Assembly (NCBI RefSeq): GCF_001440475.1
Contig: NZ_LLYB01000123.1
Span: 215,523-264,767 of the forward strand
Direction of reading: 5' to 3'
Length of the DNA stretch: 49,245 bases
Origin: Bradyrhizobium lablabi
GTDB lineage: Bacteria; Pseudomonadota; Alphaproteobacteria; Rhizobiales; Xanthobacteraceae
Part shown: positions 35,444-43,791 of the stretch, one piece after another
Position numbering within the stretch: position 1 is the first letter of the stretch
Layout: each line of letters begins with the position of its first letter
Notes under the pieces: generated by a model
Database searches by the model: none
What the model was told of the DNA's origin: nothing
What the model saw: only the letters and a program-made list of their open reading frames with translations
Translations under genes and position numbers: made by a program

Positions 35444-35773
35444 ATGGATCCCTGGCGATATTCCAGCGAGGGCATCAGCATCGCGCTGCGGGTGACCCCG
35501 CGCGGCGGCCGTGACGATATCGACGGCATCGAGACGCTTGCCAACGGGCGCAGCGTCGTCAAGGTGCGCGTCCGCGCCATCGCCGAGGGCGGCGAGGCCA
35601 ACCGGGCGGTGACCGAATTGCTGGCGAAGGCGCTCGGGGTGCCGAAGGCGAGGGTGAAGATTCTGTCAGGCGTCACGTCGCGCCTCAAGCAGGTCGCCGT
35701 CGACGGCGATCCCAAAATTCTCGGCGAAACGCTCCGAAAGGCCGCCTGCGAAAAACCGAAGACGAAGGATTGA
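35444..35773 (+). CDS. DUF167 (YggU) family protein
   Basis: A 109-residue DUF167 protein. The family motif is complete: ISIALRVTPRGGRDDIDGI, VRAIAEGGEANRAVTELLAKALGVPKARVKILSGVTSRLKQV. Structures of relatives show a small alpha/beta fold with a possible nucleic-acid-binding face, but no function is established. The ATG at 35444 has GGAG nine bases upstream. It is between YggT and folD and its stop is followed after one base by the folD start, so translation is probably coupled. Confidence 0.95.
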   Translation: MDPWRYSSEGISIALRVTPRGGRDDIDGIETLANGRSVVKVRVRAIAEGGEANRAVTELLAKALGVPKARVKILSGVTSRLKQVAVDGDPKILGETLRKAACEKPKTKD

Positions 35774-35774
35774 G

Positions 35775-36659
35775 ATGACGGCACGCATCATCGACGGAAA
35801 GGTCATTGCCGCGGAGCTTCGCACCCGCGTCGCGGAAGAGGTCGCGCGTGCCAAGCGCGAGCATCAGCTGACGCCGGGCCTCGCGGTGGTGCTGGTCGGC
35901 AACGATCCCGCGAGCGAAGTCTATGTCCGCAGCAAGCATACGCAGACCCAGGCCGCGGGCATGGCCTCGTTCGAGCACAAGCTGCCCGCGGATGTCGCCC
36001 AGGCCGATCTGCTGGCGCTGATCGCAAAGCTCAACCGTGATCCCGCCGTGCACGGCATCCTCGTTCAATTGCCGCTGCCGAAATCGATCCACACCGAAAC
36101 CGTCATCAATGCGATCGATCCGGCCAAGGACGTCGATGGCCTGCATCCGAACAATGCGGGACGGCTGGCCGGCGGCTTTGCCGCGCTGTCGCCCTGCACG
36201 CCGCTCGGCTGCATCATTTTGACCAAGAGCGTGCATGCCTCGCTGGAAGGCATGAATGCGATCGTCATCGGCCGTTCCAACCTCGTCGGCCGCCCGTTGG
36301 TGCAATTGCTGCTGAATGAAAATGCGACGGTGACGATCGCGCATTCGCGCTCAAAGGATCTGCCGCAACTCTGCGCCCGCGCCGATCTGGTCTATGCCGC
36401 CGTCGGCAAGCCGGAGATGGTGAAAGCGAACTGGATCAAGCCGGGTGCCACCGTGATCGATGTCGGCATCAACCGCACACCGCTGCCCGACGGCAAGACC
36501 CGGCTGGTCGGCGACGTCGCATTCAAGGAAGTGGCCGAAGTCGCCGGCGCAATCACGCCGGTGCCCGGCGGCGTCGGGCAGATGACGGTGGCATGCCTCT
36601 TGGTGAACACGCTGCGCGCGGCGTGCGCGATTAGCGGGTTGGCGAAGCCGGGGGTATGA
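35775..36659 (+). CDS. folD: Bifunctional methylenetetrahydrofolate dehydrogenase / methenyltetrahydrofolate cyclohydrolase
   Basis: FolD interconverts 5,10-methylene-, 5,10-methenyl- and 10-formyl-THF using NADP+, supplying formyl groups to purine synthesis, including PurH at the start of this window. The 294-residue length is normal. Tyr50 and Lys54 in EVYVRSK are the catalytic pair; GILVQLPLP, DVDGLHPNNAG and the NADP-binding VIGRSNLVGRPL are all present, as is the C-terminal PVPGGVGQMTVACLL. The start directly follows the DUF167 stop with one base between. A bidirectional hairpin follows at 36666-36698. Confidence 0.98.
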   Translation: MTARIIDGKVIAAELRTRVAEEVARAKREHQLTPGLAVVLVGNDPASEVYVRSKHTQTQAAGMASFEHKLPADVAQADLLALIAKLNRDPAVHGILVQLPLPKSIHTETVINAIDPAKDVDGLHPNNAGRLAGGFAALSPCTPLGCIILTKSVHASLEGMNAIVIGRSNLVGRPLVQLLLNENATVTIAHSRSKDLPQLCARADLVYAAVGKPEMVKANWIKPGATVIDVGINRTPLPDGKTRLVGDVAFKEVAEVAGAITPVPGGVGQMTVACLLVNTLRAACAISGLAKPGV

Positions 36660-36665
36660 GCTCTT

Positions 36666-36698
36666 CTCCCTCTCCCCGCGAAGAGCGGGGCGAGGGAG
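36666..36698. terminator. Bidirectional hairpin between folD and the M20 peptidase gene
   Basis: CTCCCTCTCCCCGC (36666-36679) and GCGGGGCGAGGGAG (36685-36698) form a 14-bp stem with one mismatch and a 5-base loop. It lies just after folD and just beyond the original stop of the M20 gene (36707). There is no strong T-run. Similar CTCTCCCC-GGGGAGAG hairpins are common in these genomes. Confidence 0.65.
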
Positions 36699-36706
36699 TT
36701 ACCACT

Positions 36707-38178
36707 TCACCCAGCCGCGTTCTCGATCAGCCGGCGATAGAACCTAATCATGTCGGCATAGCCCTCGATCGAGAGGCGTTCGTTGGTGCCGTGAAAGCGC
36801 TTCAAATCATCCGAATTTGCGCGCACCGGCGAGAACCGGAAAATCTTGTCGGTAATTCCTGCGTAGTGGGCGAGTCGGTGGCGGCGACCATCAGGCCGGG
36901 CGCGACGATCACGTCCGGATAGACTTCGCGGATGGTGCGGTTCAGCATCTGGAACGAAGGGCTTGCGGTCGGCGTCACCGGCGGCGGGTCGGTGTTGCCG
37001 GGAAACGGCTTGATGGAAATCCGGTCGTTGGCGATCGTGCTGCGGACATGCTCGGTCACGCTCGCTTGCGTATCGCCGGGGATCAGGCGGAAGTTAACGG
37101 TGGCCTCGGCATTGCCGGGCAGCACGTTATCCTTGTCGCCGGAGTTGAAGATCGTCAGCGCGGTGGTGGTGCGCACCGTCGCTTCGGTCGGCCCGCTCTT
37201 TTCGAATTCGCGCAACAGCAGCGGCTTGAACAGCCAGAGGTTCGACAGCACCACGCGGTTGAAGCCGGACATCTCGGGCGCCAGCGTGTCGAACATTTCC
37301 GCGACCGTGCCGCGGATCTGCATCGGCAGGCGGTGGTCTTCGAGCTGCGCCAGCGCCGCGCTCATCATGCCGATCGCGGTATCGCGCGGCGGCATCGACG
37401 AATGGCCGGGTATCGCATGCGCGTTCAGCACCAGCGTGACATAGCCTTTTTCCGCAACGCCGATGAGTGCGGCCGGCTTGTCGAGCCCCTTGATGATGCC
37501 TTCGGTAATCAGGAGGCCCTCGTCGATCACGAAATCGAAGCGGACGCCGCGCGAGGCAAGCAGCGCCGCGATCGCTTTGGCCCCCGCGGTACCCGCGGTC
37601 TCCTCGTCATGGCCAAAGGCGAAATAGATCGTTCGTTTGGGACGGAAGCCGGCCTTGGCCATGGCTTCGGCGGCCTCCAGCATGGAATGGAGATTGCCCT
37701 TGTCGTCCCAGGAGCCGCGGCCCCAGATGAAGCCGTCAGCGATCACACCGTCGAAGGGCGGCTGCCGCCAGTCCTTCTCGGTGCCCGGCGCAATCGGCAC
37801 GACGTCCTGATGGGCGAGGAAGGCGATCGGCTGCGCCTTCGGGTCCGAGCCTTCCCACGTATAGAGCAGGCTGTAATTGCCGACGATTTCGCGTTTGGCC
37901 GCGGCATGAAAGGCCGGAAAGCTCTTTTCGATATGCGCGTGCATGTCGCGCAGCGCTTCGGCGTTTTGGTCAGGTCGCTCGTAGTTGGAAATCGTGCGGA
38001 AGCGGATCGCTTCGGCGAGACGCGCCGCCGCGGCCTGCGTATCGACGGGTGCGCGCGGCACCGCCGCGGCCTGAAGCTGTCGCGAGCCGTGGGTGAAGGT
38101 GTTGAATGCGAGAACGCCGCCGAGGATCAGGACCGCTGCGATCACGAGCAGCAGGATGTTGCGGAGTGCCCGGCGCAT
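36707..38178 (-). pseudogene. M20 family metallopeptidase, frameshifted near its C-terminus
   Basis: An M20 dizinc peptidase/deacylase of the carboxypeptidase S type, with an N-terminal membrane anchor (LRNILLLVIAAVLILGGVLA). Metal-site motifs are intact in the first part: FLAHQDVVPI (His, Asp), WGRGSWDDKGNL and GHDEETAGTAGA. The reading frame is broken near 36868-36872: it reads ...VAATDSPTTQELP and stops at 36802 with a 22-residue foreign tail. In the other frame, from 36868 to 36707, the normal family ending is fully preserved (HYAGITDKIFRFSPV ... HGTNERLSIEGYADMIRFY). One missing base at the expected TDS-R-HY motif explains everything. The lost part includes the motif His thought to be a late metal ligand. 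It could be a recent mutation or a sequencing error. Confidence 0.85.
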
Positions 38179-38192
38179 GATGTTGTCCCCCC

Positions 38193-38274
38193 GTCATTGC
38201 GAGCGTAGCGAAGCAATCCATAGCGCAACAAGCGGCGGAATGGATTGCTTCGTCGCTTTGCTCCTCGCAATGAC
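38193..38274. repeat. Compound palindromic repeat, group A copy 5 (AGCGAAGC core)
   Basis: The left arm has GTCATTGCGAGCGTAGCGAA then GCAATCCAT; the right arm is the inverse, GGATTGCTTCGTCGCTTTG then CTCCTCGCAATGAC, with a small internal insertion. It lies between the M20 start and the ppa stop, eight bases from the latter. It has the same type as the copy at 30321-30396. Confidence 0.85.
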
Positions 38275-38282
38275 GGCGCCGC

Positions 38283-38813
38283 CTACTTCTTCTTCGCGCG
38301 CTCGATGCCTTCCAGGATCAGGCGGTGGGCGTCGTTGGCGTCGCACCAGCGCAGCACCTTCACCCACTTGCCCTTCTCGAGATCCTTGTAATGCTCGAAG
38401 AAGTGCTGGATCTGCTGCAGCGTGATATCGGGCAAGTCGCTGTAGTTGCGAACCTTGTCGTAGCGCTGGGTCAGCTTCGACGACGGCACGGCGATGATCT
38501 TCTCGTCGCCGCCAGCCTCGTCCTCCATCAGCAGCACGCCGACCGGCCGCACGCTCATCACCGCGCCCGGCGCGATCGCGCGGGTATTGGCAACCAGCAC
38601 GTCGCAGGGGTCGCCGTCGCCGGACAGCGTATGCGGGATGAAGCCGTAATTGCCGGGATAGCGCATCGCCGTATAGAGGAAGCGGTCGACGACCAGCGTG
38701 CCGGCTTCCTTGTCCATTTCATATTTGATCGGCTCGCCGCCCACCGGCACCTCGATGATGACGTTGACGTCGTGGGGCGGATTTACTCCGATCGGGATGG
38801 CGTCAATGCGCAT
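38283..38813 (-). CDS. ppa: Inorganic pyrophosphatase
   Basis: Soluble family I pyrophosphatase, which hydrolyses PPi to two phosphates with Mg2+ and drives biosynthetic reactions, among them the acetyl-AMP reaction of Acs. The 176-residue length is typical. Substrate- and metal-binding residues are visible in GEPIKYEMDKEAGTLVVDRF, YPGNYGFIPHTL, DGDPCDVLV (metal aspartates) and DEAGGDEKIIAVP. The start at 38813 (MRIDAIPIGVNPPHDVNV) has GGAG upstream; a longer frame to 38843 is not supported. It appears to be a single-gene unit. Confidence 0.98.
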   Translation of the reverse strand: MRIDAIPIGVNPPHDVNVIIEVPVGGEPIKYEMDKEAGTLVVDRFLYTAMRYPGNYGFIPHTLSGDGDPCDVLVANTRAIAPGAVMSVRPVGVLLMEDEAGGDEKIIAVPSSKLTQRYDKVRNYSDLPDITLQQIQHFFEHYKDLEKGKWVKVLRWCDANDAHRLILEGIERAKKK

Positions 38814-38910
38814 TAGGAACTCCGCTTGGCGTTGAAATGGCACCTGGAATCAGGCGCGCGTCAAGGTCCCTTTAGACCCGCAGCGGAGCAGGGAAAAGCC
38901 TGAAATAGCT

Positions 38911-39420
38911 TCAGTTGGTCCAGGCGAAGGCGACTTTATCCAGCGACTTCGGGCCGAATTTCTCCGAGGAGCGGGCCACCATGCGGCCGCCCAGCGCGCG
39001 GTAAAATTCCGTCGCCGGATCGTTGTCCGACAGCGCCCAGATCACCATGCTCTTCAGCCCGCTCTGCATCAGGTCGCGCCGGGCGGCGGTGAACAGGCGG
39101 CGGCCGAAGCCGAGGCCCTGGAATTCCGGCCGCAGATAGAGCTCGTAAATCTCGCCTTCGAAATGCAGGCTGCGGGCGCGGTTGCGGCCGTAATTGGCGT
39201 AGCCCGCGACCTTGTCGCCGAACACCAGCACGCTGACGCGGCTGCCTTTTCGGATCGCGCTGTCCCACCATTGCGGGCCGCGGCGGTTGATGAGTTTTTC
39301 GAGCTCGGCGCCGGGAATGATGCCCTGATAGGCGGACCGCCAGGCTTCATCATGGGTAGCCGCCACCGCGGCTGCGTCTGCAGCCTTGGCGGGTCGAACC
39401 TCGATCAGGGTTGTGCTCAT
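38911..39420 (-). CDS. GNAT family N-acetyltransferase
   Basis: A 169-residue GCN5-related acetyltransferase. The N-terminal VRPAKAADAAAVAATHDEAW is helix 1-2 of the fold, EIYELYLRPEFQGLGFGRRLFTAA is the acetyl-CoA-binding motif A (Q-G-L-G-F-G), and WALSDNDPATEFYRALGGR is motif B with the N-x-x-A/P...FY signature. The acceptor is unknown. The protein has a conserved YQGIIP stretch seen in many GNATs of this subgroup. The start at 39420 gives MSTTLIEVRPAKAAD. It lies downstream of no obvious partner and upstream of ppa by about 100 bp. Confidence 0.93.
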   Translation of the reverse strand: MSTTLIEVRPAKAADAAAVAATHDEAWRSAYQGIIPGAELEKLINRRGPQWWDSAIRKGSRVSVLVFGDKVAGYANYGRNRARSLHFEGEIYELYLRPEFQGLGFGRRLFTAARRDLMQSGLKSMVIWALSDNDPATEFYRALGGRMVARSSEKFGPKSLDKVAFAWTN

Positions 39421-39709
39421 GAGCTAATCAAAGCAAGTCGGCGGGCCGGCTTCAAGGTCCATCGTTAATTATGGGTTAACCTGTGGATTTTGTGCATCAG
39501 TTTTAATGTTGGTATGTATCGAAAGAGGACAAGGGTGCTGTCCCAACCGGTATTTCCCATGCAACGGAGGCGAAACGGTTGCCGGAATCACCCAGCCCAA
39601 CGCCGCCGCGACTTCCGTTCACGGAAAAATGCGCTGGATTTGATTCGGCGGCGGTATTCTGTTGGTGACGTCCCAATACGCCCTCCTTCGGCTGCATCAG
39701 GCCAAGTTC
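39421..39709. other. Intergenic region upstream of the hydrolase-DUF2269 operon
   Basis: About 290 bp between divergent genes, containing an AT-rich segment (39464-39515, including TTAATTATGGGTTAAC and TTTTAATGTTGG) that probably holds promoters. I see no convincing gene. Short frames on both strands lack ribosome binding sites. Confidence 0.4.
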
Positions 39710-40609
39710 ATGCATCCGCCAAACCTGCTTTTTGCGCTGGTTTTCGTTGCCGCGCTCGGTGTTGAGGCCGCGTCCGCGCAGCCCGGCCTCGGTGCGCAAG
39801 GCACGGAAGGCGAGCCGCATCGCCGGCAGCAATGGCTGGTGCCTGCTCCCGATCCCGTCGCGGCCGCGCATGCGGTGCTGTTCAGGCCATCAGGCGAAGG
39901 GCCGTTTCCGTTGGCCCTGATCGCGCACGCCTCCACCCAGAACGTGTTGCGGCGGGCGCAAATGCCGCAACCCGAATACCGTGCGCTCGCCGCCTGGCTG
40001 GTGGACCGCGGTTTTGCGGTGCTGGTCCCCGAACGTCCGGGCCATGGCGCGACGGGTGGAAAATATTTGGAGGATCAGGGCGGCTGCGATGAGGCCGATT
40101 ATGCGAAGGCCGGCCGCGCCACAGCCGACGCAATTGCCACAGCGGCGGAGTTCATGCGCAGGCAATCCTTCATTCGCCCCGATGGCGCCGTCGTGATCGG
40201 CCATTCGGCCGGCGCGTGGGGCGGGCTGGCGCTGGCGGGCGAAGATCCGAAGAGCCTTTCCGCCATCATCGCGTTCGCGCCGGGGCGCGGCGGGCATGCC
40301 AATGATCTCCCCAACCGGGTCTGCGCGCCGCATACGCTGACCGCAGCGGCGGGCGAATTCGGCAGGGCTGCGCGCGTGAAGGTGACCTGGCTGGTGGGCG
40401 CCAATGACAGCTATTTCTCGCCGGCGCTGTCGCGCCAACTGGCCGATGCATTTCGCAACGCCGGCGGCAGGGCCGACTTTCACGTGCTGCCGGCCCATGG
40501 CAGCGAGGGCCACTGGCTTGTGGAAAGCGAGGATGGCGTCAAGCTCGCCGCAGGCGAACTCGATCGCGCCTTGAAGGCGCGGTCTCCAAATCAGGCGAAG
40601 AAGCCATGA
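39710..40609 (+). CDS. Secreted alpha/beta hydrolase, dienelactone-hydrolase-like
   Basis: A 299-residue periplasmic hydrolase. It has a signal peptide (MHPPNLLFALVFVAALGVEA, cleavage near ASA) and an alpha/beta hydrolase fold: FPLALIAHAS at the oxyanion strand, FAVLVPERPGHGATGG, the nucleophile elbow VIGHSAGAWGG (Ser166), Asp in VGANDSYFSP and His in GSEGHWLV. The catalytic triad is complete. The start at 39710 is preferred for its signal peptide, although its ribosome binding site is weak; upstream TTG and GTG frames exist at 39662-39665. It overlaps the DUF2269 gene by four bases, so it is the first gene of a four-gene operon. Confidence 0.85.
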   Translation: MHPPNLLFALVFVAALGVEAASAQPGLGAQGTEGEPHRRQQWLVPAPDPVAAAHAVLFRPSGEGPFPLALIAHASTQNVLRRAQMPQPEYRALAAWLVDRGFAVLVPERPGHGATGGKYLEDQGGCDEADYAKAGRATADAIATAAEFMRRQSFIRPDGAVVIGHSAGAWGGLALAGEDPKSLSAIIAFAPGRGGHANDLPNRVCAPHTLTAAAGEFGRAARVKVTWLVGANDSYFSPALSRQLADAFRNAGGRADFHVLPAHGSEGHWLVESEDGVKLAAGELDRALKARSPNQAKKP

Positions 40610-41073
40610 CGCTGTATTTCCTGGTCAAATATCTGCATGTGATCGGCGCCATCGTCATTCTCGGCACCGGCGCCGGCATCGCGTTCTTCATGCTGATGGC
40701 GCATCGCAGCCGGGACGCGGCGTTCATCGCGCGCACGGCGGAGACCGTCGTGATCGCCGACATGCTGTTCACGCTGACGGCGGTGCTGCTGCAGCCGGTG
40801 AGCGGCGGCGTGCTGATGTGGCTGTCCTCCACCGCATGGAGCGAGCGATGGCTGATGGCCTCGCTCGGGCTCTATGCGGTCGCGGGGCTGTTCTGGGTGC
40901 CGGTTATCTTCATGCAGATCGAAATGCGCGACCTCGCGCGCAAGGCGGCGGAGCAAAACCTGGAGTTGCCGTCGCGTTATTTCGCACTTTTCCACCGCTG
41001 GTTTTGGTTCGGGATTCCCGGATTCGGCTCGGTCATGACTATTCTATGGCTGATGATCGCCAAACCGCTTTAG
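40606..41073 (+). CDS. DUF2269 family integral membrane protein
   Basis: A 155-residue protein with four predicted membrane helices: YFLVKYLHVIGAIVILGTGA, VVIADMLFTLTAVLLQPVSG, LMASLGLYAVAGLFWVPVIF and WFWFGIPGFGSVMTILWLMI. KYLHVIGAIVILGTG is the DUF2269 signature, with a His in helix 1 that could bind haem or metal; further His (FHRWFW) is near the last helix. No function is established. The start overlaps the hydrolase stop (ATGA), and the next gene begins six bases after this one ends, so the operon is tight. Confidence 0.9.
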   Translation: MTLYFLVKYLHVIGAIVILGTGAGIAFFMLMAHRSRDAAFIARTAETVVIADMLFTLTAVLLQPVSGGVLMWLSSTAWSERWLMASLGLYAVAGLFWVPVIFMQIEMRDLARKAAEQNLELPSRYFALFHRWFWFGIPGFGSVMTILWLMIAKPL

Positions 41074-41079
41074 ACAAGC

Positions 41080-42399
41080 ATGAACGCCGACATCCGAAAA
41101 ATCCTGGTGCTCGGCGCCTCCGGCCTGATCGGCCGCTTCGTCACCGACGACCTGCGCGCCCGTGGGTTTCGCGTCGTTGGCGTTGCCCGCAAAATATCCG
41201 CTTCGCAGAAGAGCGACGCGCTCGATCTCGAACTGCCTATCATGTCGATGGATGCGGCGGCGCTGGCGCGGCTGCTGCGCGATCACGGCATCGGTGTCGT
41301 CGTCAATTGCCTCGGCGTGCTGCAGGATGGTCCGGGTAGCGACACGGCCGCCGTGCATCGCGAATTTGTGGCGCGGCTGCTGCAGGCGATCCGCGAGTGC
41401 CGCCACACGATCCGCCTGGTGCATATCTCGATTCCCGGCACCGCCGGCACTGACTCCACCGCCTTCAGCACCACCAAGCGCGAGGGCGAACGGCTGATCG
41501 CCGAATCCGGCATCCCGTACGCGATCCTGCGGCCGGGCTTCGTGGTGGCCCTGGCCGCCTATGGCGGCAGTGCCATGCTGCGTTCGCTCGCCGCGCTTCC
41601 GATCGATCTTCCGCCCGCCGAACGGCTCACGCCGTTCCAGCCGGTCGCCATGGAGGACATTGCCGCGACGATTGCCTGGCTGGCCGAGCGCGATCCCGGC
41701 GAGGTGAACGCCGTGACATGGGACCTGATGCAGGAGCAGCCGGTCACGCTCGGTGACGTGATCGATCAATTCCGCGAGCTGTTCGGCACCATCAGATGGC
41801 GGCGCATGGCGATGCCGGCGTTCCTGCTCGATCTCGGCGCCAGGCTCGGTGACCTCTCGAGCCTGCTCGGCTGGGTGCCGCCGATGCGCACCACGGCGAT
41901 CGCGGAGTTGCGCCGCGGCGTCAGCGGCAGCCCTGCGGACTGGATGACCGCCACCGGCATCATACCGAAGACGATCGGGCAGATGGCGGGAAGGCGCGTA
42001 GCGACCATTCAGGACAAATGGTTTGCCCGGCTGTTCCCGATCAAGGCGCTTGTCATCGCAAGCCTCGTGCTGTTCTGGGTCGTCTCCGGCTTCATCGCGC
42101 TGGTGATTTCCTACGATGCAGCGGCCGGGATCCTGCGCAGCCACGGCTTTCCGGCCTGGCTCGTCGACCCCATGACCATAGGCACCAGCCTGATGGACAT
42201 GAGCATCGGCGCTCTGATCGCATTCCGCCGTACCGCGGCGCTCGGGCTGATGGCGGGTATAGTTGCCTCGCTCGGCTATATGATCGGCGCCGCAATCCTG
42301 ACGCCAGACCTCTGGATCGAGCCGCTCGGTGCGCTGGTGAAGACGGCGCCTGCGGTCGTGCTGATGCTGGTGGCGCTGGTGACGCTGGATAACCGATGA
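41080..42399 (+). CDS. NAD(P)-binding Rossmann protein fused to C-terminal DoxX-like membrane domain
   Basis: A 439-residue fusion. Residues 1-300 form an NmrA/atypical-SDR domain: GASGLIG (12-18) binds the dinucleotide, then VVNCLGVLQ, LVHISIPGTAG, TKREGERLIAESGIPYAILRPGF. The remaining part (about 320-439) has four predicted membrane helices, KALVIASLVLFWVVSGFIAL, IGTSLMDMSIGALIA, TAALGLMAGIVASLGYMIG and TAPAVVLMLVALVTL, of the DoxX-like type. The NAD(P) domain has no clear SDR catalytic Tyr-Lys pair, as in many atypical SDRs. It is the third gene of the hydrolase-DUF2269-fusion-DCC operon; its stop overlaps the DCC start by four bases. Confidence 0.88.
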   Translation: MNADIRKILVLGASGLIGRFVTDDLRARGFRVVGVARKISASQKSDALDLELPIMSMDAAALARLLRDHGIGVVVNCLGVLQDGPGSDTAAVHREFVARLLQAIRECRHTIRLVHISIPGTAGTDSTAFSTTKREGERLIAESGIPYAILRPGFVVALAAYGGSAMLRSLAALPIDLPPAERLTPFQPVAMEDIAATIAWLAERDPGEVNAVTWDLMQEQPVTLGDVIDQFRELFGTIRWRRMAMPAFLLDLGARLGDLSSLLGWVPPMRTTAIAELRRGVSGSPADWMTATGIIPKTIGQMAGRRVATIQDKWFARLFPIKALVIASLVLFWVVSGFIALVISYDAAAGILRSHGFPAWLVDPMTIGTSLMDMSIGALIAFRRTAALGLMAGIVASLGYMIGAAILTPDLWIEPLGALVKTAPAVVLMLVALVTLDNR

Positions 42400-42803
42400 C
42401 GAAATGGCCTGACGATGACGTGATCCTCTACGACGGCGTCTGCGTCTTCTGCTCGCGCTGGGTCCGCTTCGTTGCCACGCGTGACGTCGAGCGGAGATTC
42501 CGCTTTACCGCGATCCAGTCGGCGTATGGCACAAGGCTGGCGCAGACGTTCGGTATCGATCCACACGATCCCGACACCAATGCGGTGGTACATGGCGGGA
42601 CGGCGTGGCTGAAATCCGACGCGGCGCTGACGGTGCTGAGCCTGCTGCCGGGATGGCGCTGGGTGCGAATGCTGTTTGCCGTGCCGAAGCCGCTGCGTGA
42701 CGCCGTCTACAGCCTCGTCGCGCGTAATCGCTACCGGATTTTTGGAAAGTATGAGGAATGCTTCGTGCCGGACGCGGAGATGCGGGCGCGCGTGATTGAG
42801 TAG
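42396..42803 (+). CDS. DCC family thiol-disulfide oxidoreductase-like protein (DUF393)
   Basis: A 135-residue DCC protein. The N-terminal YDGVCVFCSRWV holds the defining D-x-x-C-x-x-C (Asp13, Cys16, Cys19), followed by FRFTAIQSAYGTRLAQTFGI and TAWLKSDAALTVLSLLPGWRW. DCC proteins are thioredoxin-fold relatives thought to act in thiol redox reactions, often next to or fused with DoxX-like membrane proteins, as here. It ends the four-gene operon and starts by ATGA overlap with the Rossmann/DoxX fusion. After it the base composition drops towards the HNH gene. Confidence 0.93.
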   Translation: MTKWPDDDVILYDGVCVFCSRWVRFVATRDVERRFRFTAIQSAYGTRLAQTFGIDPHDPDTNAVVHGGTAWLKSDAALTVLSLLPGWRWVRMLFAVPKPLRDAVYSLVARNRYRIFGKYEECFVPDAEMRARVIE

Positions 42804-42877
42804 TGGCATACTATCCAATTCGTCAAAGCTACAATAGGTTGCATTTCTCGCTGATGTGGGTCGTTCGCGGGTAGTGG

Positions 42878-43783
42878 ATGGTAAAGGCAGTTTTCACAAC
42901 GAAAGTGACGCCGGGCTACAAAGATTTGCCCGAAGCCCGATATCATTTCCCTCGCACGTATCTGAATCAGGTCAGGCAAGCGGTTGGCGATCACATTGTC
43001 TATTATGAGCCCCGGCGAACGAGCGTCGAGTTATCCAGCATAGGCGGACGTCAATCTTACTTCGGCGTCGCACGCGTCACCGCGGTCATCGAGGACGCTG
43101 AGATCGCCGATCATTACTTCGCACTTATCTCAGATTACCTTGATTTTGATCTGCCAGTGCCGTTCGCCGAGGGTAGCGAATACTATGAAAGTGCTTTGAA
43201 GAAAGCCGATGGCTCCACGAACAAGGGCGCTTTCGGACGAGCCGTACGGCTTGTTCCCGACGCCGAATTTGATCGGATATTGAAAGCTGGCTTCGCTCCG
43301 GTGCTCAGCGAGAACCCCGAAACCAAAGCGGTCTCGCCCCCAGGTTGGGCAGAATCAGACGTTCCTTTTGAACGGCCGATAGTTGAAATGACCATATTGA
43401 GACCGTTCCGTGAGCGGTCCTTCATGCACAACGTGCGAGCCGCGTACGCGAATCGATGCGCCATGACGGGGCTTCGTCTGATCAATGGTGGAGGGCGTCC
43501 GGAGGTCCAGGCGGCTCATATTCAGCCGGTCGCGTCGAAGGGGCCCGATTCTGTTCGGAACGGCCTCGCACTTTCAGGGACTGTGCATTGGATGTTTGAT
43601 CGTGGGCTTATCTCGGTGGGCGACGATTACAAAATTCTTGTGGCCAAGAATCACGTTCCAGAAGAGGCCGCGCGTCTCTTGAATCCGAGTGGCGTTATTC
43701 ATCTGCCAAGTGATGGATCTCTTTATCCGAACGCTCAATACCTGAAGTTTCATCGGGACGTAGTATTCAAGGGCGCGCGGTAG
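42878..43783 (+). CDS. HNH endonuclease with N-terminal PUA/EVE-like region
   Basis: A 301-residue protein. The C-terminal part is an HNH_2-type nuclease: YANRCAMTGLRL (Cys194), EVQAAHIQPVAS (His214), DSVRNGLALS (Asn229) and TVHWMFDRGLIS (His237). The N-terminal third (residues 1-100) has RYHFPRTYLNQVRQAVGDHIVYYEP split by RRTSVELSSIGGRQSYFGVARVTAV and HYFALISDYLDF, which looks like a PUA/EVE-type base-binding fold. This layout suggests a modification-dependent restriction enzyme. The coding DNA is less GC-rich than its neighbours: two full lines around 43081-43200 have 59 G+C of 120. No methyltransferase or other defence gene is adjacent. The start at 42878 has only a weak ribosome binding site. 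Confidence 0.85.
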   Translation: MVKAVFTTKVTPGYKDLPEARYHFPRTYLNQVRQAVGDHIVYYEPRRTSVELSSIGGRQSYFGVARVTAVIEDAEIADHYFALISDYLDFDLPVPFAEGSEYYESALKKADGSTNKGAFGRAVRLVPDAEFDRILKAGFAPVLSENPETKAVSPPGWAESDVPFERPIVEMTILRPFRERSFMHNVRAAYANRCAMTGLRLINGGGRPEVQAAHIQPVASKGPDSVRNGLALSGTVHWMFDRGLISVGDDYKILVAKNHVPEEAARLLNPSGVIHLPSDGSLYPNAQYLKFHRDVVFKGAR

Positions 43784-43791
43784 GCTGTCGG

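Noticed and set aside
36656..36922. Short plus-strand frame after folD
   Set aside because: It overlaps the hairpin and the broken end of the M20 gene; its sequence is antisense to conserved peptidase residues.
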